The translations under genes and the position numbers were made by a program. Below the pieces are notes generated by a model. The model did not search any database. It saw nothing but the letters and a program-made list of their open reading frames with translations, and was not told the DNA's origin. From the NCBI RefSeq assembly GCF_002001205.1, contig NZ_MUNZ01000144.1, positions 37,029 through 101,028 of the forward strand: DNA of 64,000 bases. The letters are read 5' to 3'. This document shows positions 25,282 through 33,505 of this stretch, piece by piece. Within the stretch, counting starts at the first letter, position 1. Each line of letters begins with the position of its first letter. Origin of the DNA: Hydrogenophaga sp. A37. Its GTDB lineage: Bacteria; Pseudomonadota; Gammaproteobacteria; Burkholderiales; Burkholderiaceae_C.

Positions 25282-26457
25282 TCACCGGTTCACGTCGAAC
25301 AGCACGGCGCCTTTTTTCAGCGCGCTCTTGGCGATCACGCCGCGGTGAATCTCCGATGTGCCGTCGAAGATGCGGTAAATGCGGGCGTCGCGGTAGTAGC
25401 GCTCGATCGGCAGCTCCTTGCAGAAGCCCATGCCGCCGAACACCTGCACCGCGCGGTCCACCACGCGGCCCAGCGTTTCGGCCGCGTGCACCTTGACCAT
25501 GGCGATCTGTTCGCGCGCGTCCAGGCCCTGGTCCAGCATCCAGGCCGCGTGGTAGACCATCCAGCGCGCGGCGTTGATCTCGATCACGCTGTCGGCCAGC
25601 ATCTGCTGCACCATCTGGAAATCGCCGATGCGGGTGTTGAACTGTTTGCGGTCATTGGCGTAGGTCAGCATCAGCTCGCACACGTGCGTGGCTTTGCCCA
25701 CGGCGCGCGCGCCCACCTGCGCCAGGCGCACCACGTTGAGCGCACCCATGGCGAGCTTGAAGCCCTGGCCCTGCTCGCCCAGCAGCGTGGCGTCGTCCAG
25801 CACCACGTTGTCGAAGAACAGCTCCAGGTGCGGCGTTCCGCGGATGCCCATCATCATCTGGTCCTTGCCGACGGTGAAGCCGGGCAGGCCCTTGTCGACC
25901 ATGAACATGCTGATCTCTTTTTCGCCCGCTGCACTGTCGGTACGGGCCGAGACGAGGAAGAAGTCGGACCACACGCCGTCGCTGATGAAATGTTTGCTGC
26001 CGTTGAGCACCCACTGGCCTTCGCTGTTGCGCTTGGCGTGGGTCTTGATGCCCGCGGCGTCCGAGCCGGCGCCGGATTCCGTGATCGTGATGGCGCAGGT
26101 GCGGGTGCCTTCCACGGAAGGCTTGAGCCAGCGTTCAATCTGTTCACCCTTGCAATGCAGCAGCGGCTCGTAGACGTTGCCAAAGGCGCGGCGGATCAGC
26201 ATGTCGGTGGTGTGGCCGAACTGCTCTTCACAAAGGATGCGGTCCAGGTTCGACAGGCCACCACCGCCGAGTTCGGCCGGCATGTTGAGCGCGTACAGGC
26301 CCAGTTCTTTGGCCTTGGCGTGGATGCGCCGGGCATCGGCCTCGGGCAGCGCACCGGTGTTTTCCAGCGCGTCTTCGAGGGGCTTGAGTTCTTCGGCGAT
26401 GAAGCGACGGATGGTGTCGATCATCATTTTCTGTTCGTCGTTGAGGGCGAAATCCAT
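25282..26457 (-). CDS. Acyl-CoA dehydrogenase with Asp at the usual catalytic Glu site
   Basis: The 391-residue flavoprotein has the acyl-CoA dehydrogenase layout: helical N-terminal domain from FALNDEQKMMIDTIRRF, the FAD-binding ITITESGAGSDAAG and GSKHFISDG strands, and the C-terminal FGGMGFCKELPIERYYRDAR. The active-site stretch near the C-terminus reads FDGTSEIHRG, with aspartate D365 where medium- and short-chain enzymes have the glutamate base of YEGT. This is seen in some specialised members, and a base elsewhere (as in isovaleryl-CoA dehydrogenase) is possible. It would desaturate a CoA ester and pass electrons to electron-transfer flavoprotein. The gene is coupled to the CoA-transferase. 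Confidence 0.93.
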   Translation of the reverse strand: MDFALNDEQKMMIDTIRRFIAEELKPLEDALENTGALPEADARRIHAKAKELGLYALNMPAELGGGGLSNLDRILCEEQFGHTTDMLIRRAFGNVYEPLLHCKGEQIERWLKPSVEGTRTCAITITESGAGSDAAGIKTHAKRNSEGQWVLNGSKHFISDGVWSDFFLVSARTDSAAGEKEISMFMVDKGLPGFTVGKDQMMMGIRGTPHLELFFDNVVLDDATLLGEQGQGFKLAMGALNVVRLAQVGARAVGKATHVCELMLTYANDRKQFNTRIGDFQMVQQMLADSVIEINAARWMVYHAAWMLDQGLDAREQIAMVKVHAAETLGRVVDRAVQVFGGMGFCKELPIERYYRDARIYRIFDGTSEIHRGVIAKSALKKGAVLFDVNR

Positions 26458-26595
26458 GGGGTTCTTTCAGTGCGTTTTCAAAGTGGGTGGAGCGAAGCGA
26501 GGCTTGCGCTCAAGCACTGCTGAACCAGCGGGCGCCGAAGAAGAAGGGCAGCCGGGAAATGTGATCGAACGGAATCACCATGGATGTCTTTCAGG

Positions 26596-27411
26596 TCAGT
26601 CGCGAGGCTCGACGATCGGGCGGCTCGCGGCCAGACAGATGCCCGCCCATGCGGTGGGGTCGGCGGTTTTCTCGCGCTCGAAGTTCACCACCTCCACACT
26701 CACCGGCAGGTCGGCGGGCAGGGCGTCGAACGGGCCCTGCACGTCGATGGTTCCATCGCCCGGCAGCAGGCGTTCACAGCGCGCGGTGTGGATCATTTCT
26801 TCGGTGGTGAAGTGCGTGCCGGCCACGGCATCGCAGATCTGCGCGTAGTGCAGCAGGCCGCGCGGGATGGCGCGGATGTCGTCGAGCGTGGTGGTCGAGC
26901 GGCCGAAGTGCAGCGCGTCGACCAGGATGCCGGCGTTGGCCTGTGAACCGGCGTTCTGCACGACCCGCAGTGCACTCTTCGCGTCCTTCACCGCCGTCCA
27001 GGGCATGAACTCCAGGTCGGCGGTCAGGCCGTAGGGCTGCATCACCTCGCACAGTCGCGCGTAGTTCGCCGTCAGGCGGGCCTCGTTGGTGTCGTCTCCG
27101 GCGATGAGGATGGCCTTGGCCTTGAGCGCCGCGCAGGTGTCGTACAGCGCGTCCCAGGTGTGCGGGTCGAAGTTTTCGCCGATGCGGATGATCTCGACAT
27201 CGAACACGCCCACGCCGGTGTCGGCCATTGCGGCCTGCGTTTCCTTCAACATCTCGGGTTTGCCGAGCAAAAACTGCTGTGGTGCGCCCGGCGCGTTGGG
27301 CCACAGGCGCAGGCCGACGTACTGGTAGCCGTTGGCCGCGGCCACGCGGATCGCTTCGGGTGGTGTGCAGCGGTGCGAGCTGAGGTAGGCGAGTGAATAG
27401 ACGCGGGCCAT
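26596..27411 (-). CDS. AP-endonuclease-2-type TIM-barrel protein (sugar isomerase/3-dehydroshikimate dehydratase-like)
   Basis: A 271-residue TIM barrel of the xylose isomerase-like/AP endonuclease 2 group, with YSLAYLSSHRCTPPEAIRVA, KAKAILIAGDD, the acidic metal ligand in LTADLEFMPWT, ILVDALHFGRS with Asp and His ligands, and SVEVVNFE at the end. Known members isomerise sugars or hydroxypyruvate, cleave AP DNA, or dehydrate 3-dehydroshikimate to protocatechuate (QuiC/AsbF). Here, in a cluster with three AroE-like proteins and AroQ, a dehydratase or isomerase acting on a cyclic polyol acid is a sensible inference, but no residue proves it. Confidence 0.85.
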   Translation of the reverse strand: MARVYSLAYLSSHRCTPPEAIRVAAANGYQYVGLRLWPNAPGAPQQFLLGKPEMLKETQAAMADTGVGVFDVEIIRIGENFDPHTWDALYDTCAALKAKAILIAGDDTNEARLTANYARLCEVMQPYGLTADLEFMPWTAVKDAKSALRVVQNAGSQANAGILVDALHFGRSTTTLDDIRAIPRGLLHYAQICDAVAGTHFTTEEMIHTARCERLLPGDGTIDVQGPFDALPADLPVSVEVVNFEREKTADPTAWAGICLAASRPIVEPRD

Positions 27412-27418
27412 GTTCAGC

Positions 27419-28045
27419 TCACTTCAAGGGAGAGGCGGCCGTCGGCAGCGCGATGGTCGAGACCATGTTCGTCGTCAGGTGTACCGGGCCACCCTTGGGT
27501 GGCCAGATGCCTTGTGCCACCGCCTCGGCGCGGGCCTTGCTGCGCGCGTCCAGCGAGGGGTAGGCCCAGATGTTGGTGAAGCGCAGGGGCCCGTCGAGCG
27601 CGACCATGGCGACCACGCAGGGCGAGAGCTGATCGCGCGCCGGCACGTGCTGTTCCCAGAGGTCGATGGTGGGCAACACGCCGCCCGGCTTGATGCCGTA
27701 GGTGCGGATCTCGTACACCGGGCCGCTGATGCCGCTCTCGGCGCTCGGGCGCACCGGCTTCATCCACGGGAAACCCTGGTAGCTGTGCTGCTCCAGCGTC
27801 TGGAAGATCTCGCCGTTGCCGAATGGCGAAGCGCTGTTCTGTGTGCGTTCACGCTCGGCTTGCAGGTCGGTCAACGACGCGAAGCCGCGCAGCACGATCA
27901 TCTGATTGAGCTGGCCGATGTCGGTGAACCAGCAGGCGAGCAACTCGCCCTTCGCTTCGGGTGCGTTGCAGTAGGCCTGCACGTTCTGGGCGGCCGTGCC
28001 GGCGGTGCCGAACGGCAGGGTCATGGTGGCGAGTTCGTAGTGCAT
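27419..28045 (-). CDS. NIPSNAP-family protein
   Basis: The 208-residue protein contains two NIPSNAP-like ferredoxin-fold repeats. The second is clear: VYEIRTYGIKPGGVLPTIDL followed by a C-terminal LRFTNIWAYPSLDARSKARA. The first (about 1-80) is divergent. The molecular function is unknown; in Comamonadaceae they frequently accompany catabolic genes for aromatic compounds. It lies 7 bases from the TIM-barrel gene, so both belong to one transcript. Confidence 0.88.
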   Translation of the reverse strand: MHYELATMTLPFGTAGTAAQNVQAYCNAPEAKGELLACWFTDIGQLNQMIVLRGFASLTDLQAERERTQNSASPFGNGEIFQTLEQHSYQGFPWMKPVRPSAESGISGPVYEIRTYGIKPGGVLPTIDLWEQHVPARDQLSPCVVAMVALDGPLRFTNIWAYPSLDARSKARAEAVAQGIWPPKGGPVHLTTNMVSTIALPTAASPLK

Positions 28046-28090
28046 GTGGGGTGTCCTTGGTTGAATGTTTGTAGAAAGCGGTGTCCTGTT

Positions 28091-28112
28091 CCCTCTCCCC
28101 CCGGGGAGAGGG
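28091..28112. repeat. REP-like perfect hairpin
   Basis: CCCTCTCCCC (28091-28100) and GGGGAGAGGG (28103-28112) pair over 10 bp with a 2-base loop, followed by CTAGGGTGAGGG. Sequences of this form are scattered widely between genes in many proteobacteria. It lies between the NIPSNAP gene and the FAD dehydrogenase gene and may reduce read-through. Confidence 0.65.
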
Positions 28113-29849
28113 CTAGGGTGAGGGCTCTCCGCCTGTCATGTGGTGTGCCGCAAGAAAGCCAAACGTCATCGCTGGCCCCAGCGTGATGCCGCCGCTCGGG
28201 TAGTGGCCGGCCATCATCGAATTCATGTCGTTGCCGCCGGCGTAGAGGCCGGCGATGGGTTGGCCCTGTGCGTCGAGCACCTGCGCGTGGTCGTTGGTCT
28301 TCAGCCCGGCAAAGGTGCCTAGGCTGCCCGCCACCACTTTCACCGCGTAGAACGGGCCGCGTTCCAGCGGTCCCATGCAGGGGTTGGGCCAGCCGCGTTC
28401 GGCCGCAAAGGGCGCGTCGCCCTGCATGTGGTTGTAGGGCGTCTCGCCCTTGGCGAAGTCATCGTCTTTGCCGGCGAGCGCCTGCGCGTTGTAGCGTTGC
28501 ACCGTCTTCCGCAGCGCATCGCCATCGATGCCGCAGACCCTGGCCAGATCGGCCAGCGTGGTGCCACGCTTCACGTAGCCATTGGCGAGCATCGGGCCCA
28601 GCGGCATGGGGGCTGGCTTGGCGGCGCCCAGGCCGTAGTGGCGCATGAAGGCATGGTCGCAGACCAGCCAGGCCTGCACCGGTTCGCCCGCGGGCAGCGC
28701 GGCCAGCAGGGCCTGCATGAAGTCGTGGTACGAGTCGGCCTCGTTGGTGAAGCGCTGTCCGCGCCGGGTGACGGCGATCAGGCCGGGCTTGCCGCGCTCG
28801 ATCAGGTGCGGGAAGTGCGCGAACGAGCCATCGGCGCGCGGCACCAGCGGCACCAGCGACACCGGCGCCAGCGCCGCGGCTTGCGCGCCATCGGTGGCCA
28901 CGCAGCCACCGGCGGTTTCACCCAGGCGCAGGCCGTCGCCGGTGTTGCTGCGCGAAGCGGCGGACCAGTGTTCGCGCCCGGTGGGGGCGTGGGGCAGCAA
29001 CGCGCGCTTGCGCTGCTCGTCGTGCGGGAAGCCGCCGCAGGCCAGCACCACGCCGCAGCGGGCACGGACTTCGATCACCCCTTCGGGTGTGGCGAGCACG
29101 GCGCCGGTCACGCGTTCGCCTCTTTCATCCGAGCCACGCAGCAGACGCCGCGCGGGGCAGTTGATTCGAATCTCGACACCCGCCTCGAAGGCCGAGACCG
29201 CGAGCCCCGCGACCAGCGCGTTGCCGTTCACCAGCCGCATGCCGCGGCGGTGCAGCAGCAGGTCTTTCCAATGGGCCAGCACGCGCTTCGTCACGTACCA
29301 GAGCGAGGCCGGTTTGCGAAAGGCGTTGAAGAAGTGGCGCAGCTCGGCGCCTGAAGCGATGCCCATGCCCCAGAGCGTGGTCTCGGGCAGCGGTGGCTTG
29401 AGGTCGGCAATGCGCTTTCCGAGACGCCGACCATCGAAGGGCGCGGCACACAGCGAGCGGCCGCCGAGCGACGCGTGTGGCGTGCGGCCGTGGAAATCGG
29501 GGATGGCGTTGCCGTCGATGAACCGCAGCGCGGTTTTTGAACGGAAGAACTCCACCATGCGCGGTGCGGCTTCCAGGAAGGCGCGGGCGCGGGCTTCGTC
29601 AAAACGGTCGCCGAGTTCGTGGCGCAGGTAGGCCAGGGGTTCCTCGATGGGCTCGACGATGCCGGCTTCGACCGCCAGCGGGTTGCGCGGCAGCCACATC
29701 CAGCCGCCCGACCAGGCGGTGGTGCCACCGAACTGAGGGTCCTTCTCGGCGACGATCACTTTGAGGCCAAGGTGAGCCGCCGTCACGGCGGCCGACAGGC
29801 CGCCCGCGCCGGAGCCGATCACCAACAAGTCGCATTGGAGGTCGCTCAC
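28113..29849 (-). CDS. FAD-dependent dehydrogenase 1 (ketosteroid dehydrogenase/fumarate reductase flavoprotein superfamily)
   Basis: The 578-residue protein has an N-terminal FAD-binding Rossmann motif (LLVIGSGAGGLSAAVTAAHL), then VAEKDPQFGGTTAWSGGWMW, and the C-terminal GLYAGGNDMNSMMAGHYPSG with GITLGPAMTFGFLAAHH, the pattern of the 3-ketosteroid-delta1-dehydrogenase/fumarate reductase superfamily. Enzymes of this fold remove hydrogens next to a ring ketone and can aromatise alicyclic oxo-acids. No steroid genes are nearby. It is a paralogue of the FAD enzyme at 31763. A GTG start at 29849 (VSDLQCDLLVIG) is chosen because longer readings run into a dispersed repeat. Confidence 0.88.
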   Translation of the reverse strand: MSDLQCDLLVIGSGAGGLSAAVTAAHLGLKVIVAEKDPQFGGTTAWSGGWMWLPRNPLAVEAGIVEPIEEPLAYLRHELGDRFDEARARAFLEAAPRMVEFFRSKTALRFIDGNAIPDFHGRTPHASLGGRSLCAAPFDGRRLGKRIADLKPPLPETTLWGMGIASGAELRHFFNAFRKPASLWYVTKRVLAHWKDLLLHRRGMRLVNGNALVAGLAVSAFEAGVEIRINCPARRLLRGSDERGERVTGAVLATPEGVIEVRARCGVVLACGGFPHDEQRKRALLPHAPTGREHWSAASRSNTGDGLRLGETAGGCVATDGAQAAALAPVSLVPLVPRADGSFAHFPHLIERGKPGLIAVTRRGQRFTNEADSYHDFMQALLAALPAGEPVQAWLVCDHAFMRHYGLGAAKPAPMPLGPMLANGYVKRGTTLADLARVCGIDGDALRKTVQRYNAQALAGKDDDFAKGETPYNHMQGDAPFAAERGWPNPCMGPLERGPFYAVKVVAGSLGTFAGLKTNDHAQVLDAQGQPIAGLYAGGNDMNSMMAGHYPSGGITLGPAMTFGFLAAHHMTGGEPSP

Positions 29850-29867
29850 GGCGATGCCCCAACCAAG

Positions 29868-29957
29868 GGACACCGCGGAACCGGCTTCGCCGGGCCGCTG
29901 GTGTCGCCCCCTGGAGGGGGTATGCGGCTGCGCGCAGCGAGCAAGCAACGGGGGGGC
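29868..29957. repeat. GC-rich dispersed intergenic repeat, copy C
   Basis: Contains CACCGCGGAACCGGCTTCGC, GCCCCCTGGAGGGGGT and GCGCGCAGCGAGCAAGCAACG followed by seven G. It matches copy A in sequence and copy D as a reverse complement. It sits between the IclR gene and the FAD dehydrogenase gene. Confidence 0.75.
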
Positions 29958-29964
29958 GTCATGT

Positions 29965-30798
29965 TCAGACGGCGTAGATCGGCTTGCGGCCTTTGACGTC
30001 GCCAGGCGCGCCGGTCTCGGCCGTGAGCTGGAAGAAGGGCGAGGCCCCGCTGGCGGCGGCCAGTTGCGAGGCGGTGGACAGCAGCTCGGGCGCCAGCGCT
30101 TCCATGCGCTCGACGGTGAAACGCACCGTGGGCCCGGCGATGGTGATCACACCCATGGCGGGCTGGCCGGCGAAGCGCACCGGCGCCGACATGGCAGACA
30201 GGCCCAGGCTGTAGGTGTCCACCGTCAGGCTGTAGCCGCGTTCGCGCGTGGTGTGCACGGCGTCCAGCACGGCTTGCAGGGTGGTCGGGGCGGCCGGGCC
30301 AAACTGCTCGGGCAGGCCCAGGCCCTGTTTCGCCACCAGGGCCATGCCGGCGTTGTCGTCCAGTGTGGACAGCCAGGCCCAGCCGGACGACGAACACGAC
30401 AGGCGGGCGTCGCTGCCCATGTCGGGGTCGTAGCGCAGGCCTTGCCGCGCGCCTTGTGCGCGGGCCACCCAGGTGAGGCGCTCACCGTCCACCACCGAGA
30501 GGCGCACCAGCTCGCCGGACAGCTCGGCCAGGCGGTTGAGCAGCGGCTGCGCGATGTCCACGATGCCGCTGTTGCTGAGGTACGAGAGGCCCATGCTGAC
30601 CAGCTTGGTGGTGAGCAGGTAGTCGCCGTGGCCGCGCGCCTGGCGCACATAACCCAGCCGCACCAGGTCGGCGAGCAGGCGGTGCACGGCGCTGCGCGGG
30701 ATGTTGAGCTGGTCGGCCACGGCTGCCAGCTCCATGCCTTCGCCGTGTTGCGAGAGCAGTTCGAGGATGCCGAGGGTTCGTTCGAGGACGCCGTTCAT
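29965..30798 (-). CDS. IclR-family transcriptional regulator
   Basis: The 277-residue protein has the N-terminal winged helix (GILELLSQHGEGMELAAVAD, then QLNIPRSAVHRLLADLVRLG) and the GAF-like effector domain with GSDARLSCSSSGWAWLSTLD and ERGYSLTVDTYSLGLSAMSA. IclR proteins of this kind (for example PcaR, PobR and CatR-like members) often control protocatechuate, quinate and other aromatic-acid pathways. It is divergent from the AroE-like gene at 30966 and borders the minus-strand FAD enzyme operon, so it could control both directions. The inverted repeat at 30875-30887 is a suitable binding site. Confidence 0.93.
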   Translation of the reverse strand: MNGVLERTLGILELLSQHGEGMELAAVADQLNIPRSAVHRLLADLVRLGYVRQARGHGDYLLTTKLVSMGLSYLSNSGIVDIAQPLLNRLAELSGELVRLSVVDGERLTWVARAQGARQGLRYDPDMGSDARLSCSSSGWAWLSTLDDNAGMALVAKQGLGLPEQFGPAAPTTLQAVLDAVHTTRERGYSLTVDTYSLGLSAMSAPVRFAGQPAMGVITIAGPTVRFTVERMEALAPELLSTASQLAAASGASPFFQLTAETGAPGDVKGRKPIYAV

Positions 30799-30874
30799 GG
30801 GGTGGTCTCTGGTGGTGGGGTGGTGCGGGCTGTGTGCTCAGCTGGATCGGAGTCTAGTCAAAAAAAGAACAACA

Positions 30875-30887
30875 TTCAATAGTTGAA
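30875..30887. promoter_or_regulatory. Inverted repeat, candidate IclR operator
   Basis: TTCAA and TTGAA (30875-30879 and 30883-30887) flank three bases and overlap the -35 box of the plus-strand promoter, which suits repression or activator-dependent control by the adjacent IclR protein. Confidence 0.5.
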
Positions 30888-30911
30888 CATGATTCCAGTT
30901 TTGGATATGAT
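30883..30911 (+). promoter_or_regulatory. Sigma-70 promoter of the AroE-like/FAD enzyme operon
   Basis: TTGAAC (30883-30888) and TATGAT (30906-30911) are separated by exactly 17 bases, which is close to the sigma-70 ideal. The start codon is 55 bases downstream. Confidence 0.65.
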
Positions 30912-30965
30912 TTGCACCAACAGCCCGGACAACGGGTGTGAACCGACCCGCAGGAGACAAGACCC

Positions 30966-31760
30966 GTGAACGACACCCTCGACGGCGCCAGCCGCCTCCA
31001 CTACATCGTCGGCGACCCGATTGCCCAGGTGAAATCGCCGGCCGGCGTGACGCAGGCCTTTGCCGAACACGGCTGCAACGCGATCTGTGTGCCGGCCCAC
31101 GTGGCGCCTGCCCACCTGGCCGACTGGGTGCGCGGCGTCTCGCTGGCACACAACGTGGACGGCATCATCGTCACCGTGCCGCACAAGTTCGCCTGCACCG
31201 ATCTCTGCGCCAGCACCTCCGAGCGCGCTGCCTTCCTGCACACGGTGAACACCATGCGCCGCAACGCCGACGGCAGCTGGCACGGCGACATGTTCGATGG
31301 GCTGGGCTTCGTCACCGCCATGCAGGACAACGGTGGCCAGCCGGCGGGCAAAAAGGCTCTGCTGGTGGGCGCGGGCGGTGCGGGCTCGGCCATCGCGCAC
31401 GCGCTGGTAATGGCCGGCGTCCGCGAACTCGCCATCTTCGACCCGGACGAACAGCGCCGCGCCGCGCTGGTGGAGCGCCTGGCTGGTTTGAACCGCTGCC
31501 CGGTGGGCCACGGCAGCGCCGACCCGACGGGTTTCGACATCGTGATCAACGCCACGCCGGTGGGCATGAAAGAGAGCGACCCGTACCCGCTGGACGTGAC
31601 GAAGCTCGACGCCCGCATGTTCTGCGGCTGCGTGATCACCGCGCCGGCCATCACGCCCTTCATCGCGGCGGCGCGGGCCAAGGGCTGCAGCACGATGACC
31701 GGTACTGACATGTTTGCGCGGGTGCGCGACTTGATGGTCGACTTCCTCCTGGGCAAGTGA
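30966..31760 (+). CDS. AroE-like dehydrogenase, paralogue 3
   Basis: The 264-residue protein keeps the two-domain AroE layout: VGDPIAQVKSPAGVTQAF, IVTVPHKFA with the catalytic lysine, HTVNTM, GDMFDGLGF with the aspartate, and the Rossmann site ALLVGAGGAGSAIAHALV. Like paralogue 1 it has PHK and xFDG variants and lacks the C-terminal shikimate-binding glutamine, so it belongs with the catabolic AroE-like groups. The GTG start has a strong AGGAGACAAG site upstream. Its stop overlaps the region of the next start, so it is coupled to the FAD dehydrogenase and the two enzymes probably act in sequence on one ring compound. Confidence 0.9.
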   Translation: MNDTLDGASRLHYIVGDPIAQVKSPAGVTQAFAEHGCNAICVPAHVAPAHLADWVRGVSLAHNVDGIIVTVPHKFACTDLCASTSERAAFLHTVNTMRRNADGSWHGDMFDGLGFVTAMQDNGGQPAGKKALLVGAGGAGSAIAHALVMAGVRELAIFDPDEQRRAALVERLAGLNRCPVGHGSADPTGFDIVINATPVGMKESDPYPLDVTKLDARMFCGCVITAPAITPFIAAARAKGCSTMTGTDMFARVRDLMVDFLLGK

Positions 31761-31762
31761 GC

Positions 31763-33505
31763 ATGCAAGTCCTGAACTCGTTGAACCAGCTCCCCGCCGA
31801 TGCCACCCACGACCTGGTCGTGATCGGCGCCGGTGGCGCGGGCATGGCGACGGCGCTGTTCGCGGCCCTCGAAGGCAGGCAAGTGCTGCTCGTCGAGCGC
31901 ACCGGGTTCGTGGGCGGTACCACGGCGTGGTCGGCTGGCACCACCTGGGTACCGGGCACGCACCACGCGGCCGCCGTGAACCCGAACGACACACTGGCCG
32001 ACGCCGCGCGCTACCTGAGCAACGCCATCGGCGAGCGCACGCCGCTAGCATTGCGCCAGGCCTTTCTGGACCACGGCCCCGAGGTGATCCGCCAGATCGA
32101 AGACCGCAGCAATGTGAAGTTCCGGCCCTACGCCAAACACCCGGACTACATCTCCGACCTGGGTGGCGCCACGCTGAACGGCCGCGCACTGGAGCCACTG
32201 CCGTTTGACGGACGCCTGCTCGGGGACCTCTTCAAGCTCGTGCGCCCGCCCATCCCCGAGTTCACCGTGCTCGGCGGCATGATGGTGGACCGCACCGACA
32301 TCAACCACCTGCTGGCGCTCACCCAGTCGTGGGCTTCGTTCAAACACTCGCTCAAGATCATCGGGCGCCACGCGGCGGACCGCCTGAGCCACCCGCGCGG
32401 CACGCGCCTGGTGATGGGCAACGCGCTGGTGGCGCGGCTGTTGTATTCACTGTCGACACACGCCCATGTGACGCTCGTGCTCAACACCTCGGTCGAGCGC
32501 TTCGAACGCGATGCCCACGGTGTGAGCGGCGTGGTGCTCAGGGGGCAGGGCACAGATCAAGACGGGTGGCGCAGCGTGGCCGCCAAGGGCGGCGTGGTGC
32601 TCGCCAGCGGCGGCTTCAACCGCCACCCCGATCTGCGTGCCGCGATGCTGCCGGGGGCCGACATCGACTGGTGCCCGGCCGCTCTCGGCCACACCGCCGA
32701 GGCGCACGCACTGGCCAAAGACGCGGGCGCGGTGTACGGGCAGGGCGCGCTGAGCAACGCCTTCTGGGCACCGGTCTCGCTGCGCCAGCGGGCCGACGGC
32801 AGCACGGCCATGTTCCCGCATTTCGTGATGGACCGTGCCAAGCCCGGCATGCTCACCGTGAACCAGGCGGGCGAGCGCTTCGTCAACGAAAGCACCTCGT
32901 ACCACCTGTTCGGCCTCGCCATGCAAGCCACCGCCAGCGTGCCGGCTTACCTGGTGTGCGACGCGACCGCCCTTCAGACGTACGGCATCGGCATGGTGCG
33001 CCCCGGTGCCAGCGCGAAGGACATGGCGCCGTTTCTGGCCGACGGCTACCTCAACCGCGGCGACACGCTCGACGAGCTGGCGGGCAAGCTCTGCATCAGC
33101 GCCGCCGGCCTGAAGGCCAGCGTGCAGAAGATCAACGTCTGTGCGCAGACCGGTGTGGACCCGGACTTCCAGCGCGGGGTGACGGCCTACCAGCAGAACA
33201 TCGGCGACGCCACCGCGGGCCACAAGAACCCCAACCTCGGTCCGCTGACCACCGCGCCGTTCTACGCCGTGAAGCTCTACCCGGGCGACATCGGTGCCGC
33301 CACCGGCTTCGCCACCGATGGCGATGCCCGCGTGCTCGATGCGAACGGCGAGCCCATCGCCGGCCTGTACGCCGTGGGCAACGACATGCACTCCATCATG
33401 GGCGGCGTCTACACCGCGCCCGGCATCACCCTTGGCCCCGGCCTGGTGTTCGGTTGCCTCGCGGCCCGCCATGCGGCGGCCCGCAGCCTCGCGGGACGGC
33501 ACTGA
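31763..33505 (+). CDS. FAD-dependent dehydrogenase 2 (ketosteroid dehydrogenase/fumarate reductase flavoprotein superfamily)
   Basis: The 580-residue flavoprotein has DLVVIGAGGAGMATALFAAL, VERTGFVGGTTAWSAGTTWV, FVNESTSYHLF, and the C-terminal GLYAVGNDMHSIMGGVYTAP with GITLGPGLVFGCLAARH. It is clearly homologous to the enzyme at 28113. Superfamily members such as ketosteroid dehydrogenase and the oxocyclohexanecarboxylate desaturases insert ring double bonds. Paired translationally with an AroE-like alcohol dehydrogenase, it is a good candidate for desaturating the ring ketone that the dehydrogenase makes. An ATG at 31763 or an overlapping GTG at 31757 may start translation. Confidence 0.9.
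   Translation: MQVLNSLNQLPADATHDLVVIGAGGAGMATALFAALEGRQVLLVERTGFVGGTTAWSAGTTWVPGTHHAAAVNPNDTLADAARYLSNAIGERTPLALRQAFLDHGPEVIRQIEDRSNVKFRPYAKHPDYISDLGGATLNGRALEPLPFDGRLLGDLFKLVRPPIPEFTVLGGMMVDRTDINHLLALTQSWASFKHSLKIIGRHAADRLSHPRGTRLVMGNALVARLLYSLSTHAHVTLVLNTSVERFERDAHGVSGVVLRGQGTDQDGWRSVAAKGGVVLASGGFNRHPDLRAAMLPGADIDWCPAALGHTAEAHALAKDAGAVYGQGALSNAFWAPVSLRQRADGSTAMFPHFVMDRAKPGMLTVNQAGERFVNESTSYHLFGLAMQATASVPAYLVCDATALQTYGIGMVRPGASAKDMAPFLADGYLNRGDTLDELAGKLCISAAGLKASVQKINVCAQTGVDPDFQRGVTAYQQNIGDATAGHKNPNLGPLTTAPFYAVKLYPGDIGAATGFATDGDARVLDANGEPIAGLYAVGNDMHSIMGGVYTAPGITLGPGLVFGCLAARHAAARSLAGRH

Noticed and set aside
28091..28112. A rho-independent terminator
   Set aside because: The perfect hairpin is not followed by a T-run on either strand; its form fits a REP-like repeat.
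28113..33505. Steroid catabolism, because two proteins look like ketosteroid delta1-dehydrogenases
   Set aside because: No other steroid genes (for example kshA, hsaC or Mce-type uptake) occur; AroE, AroQ and TRAP neighbours fit smaller cyclic acids better.
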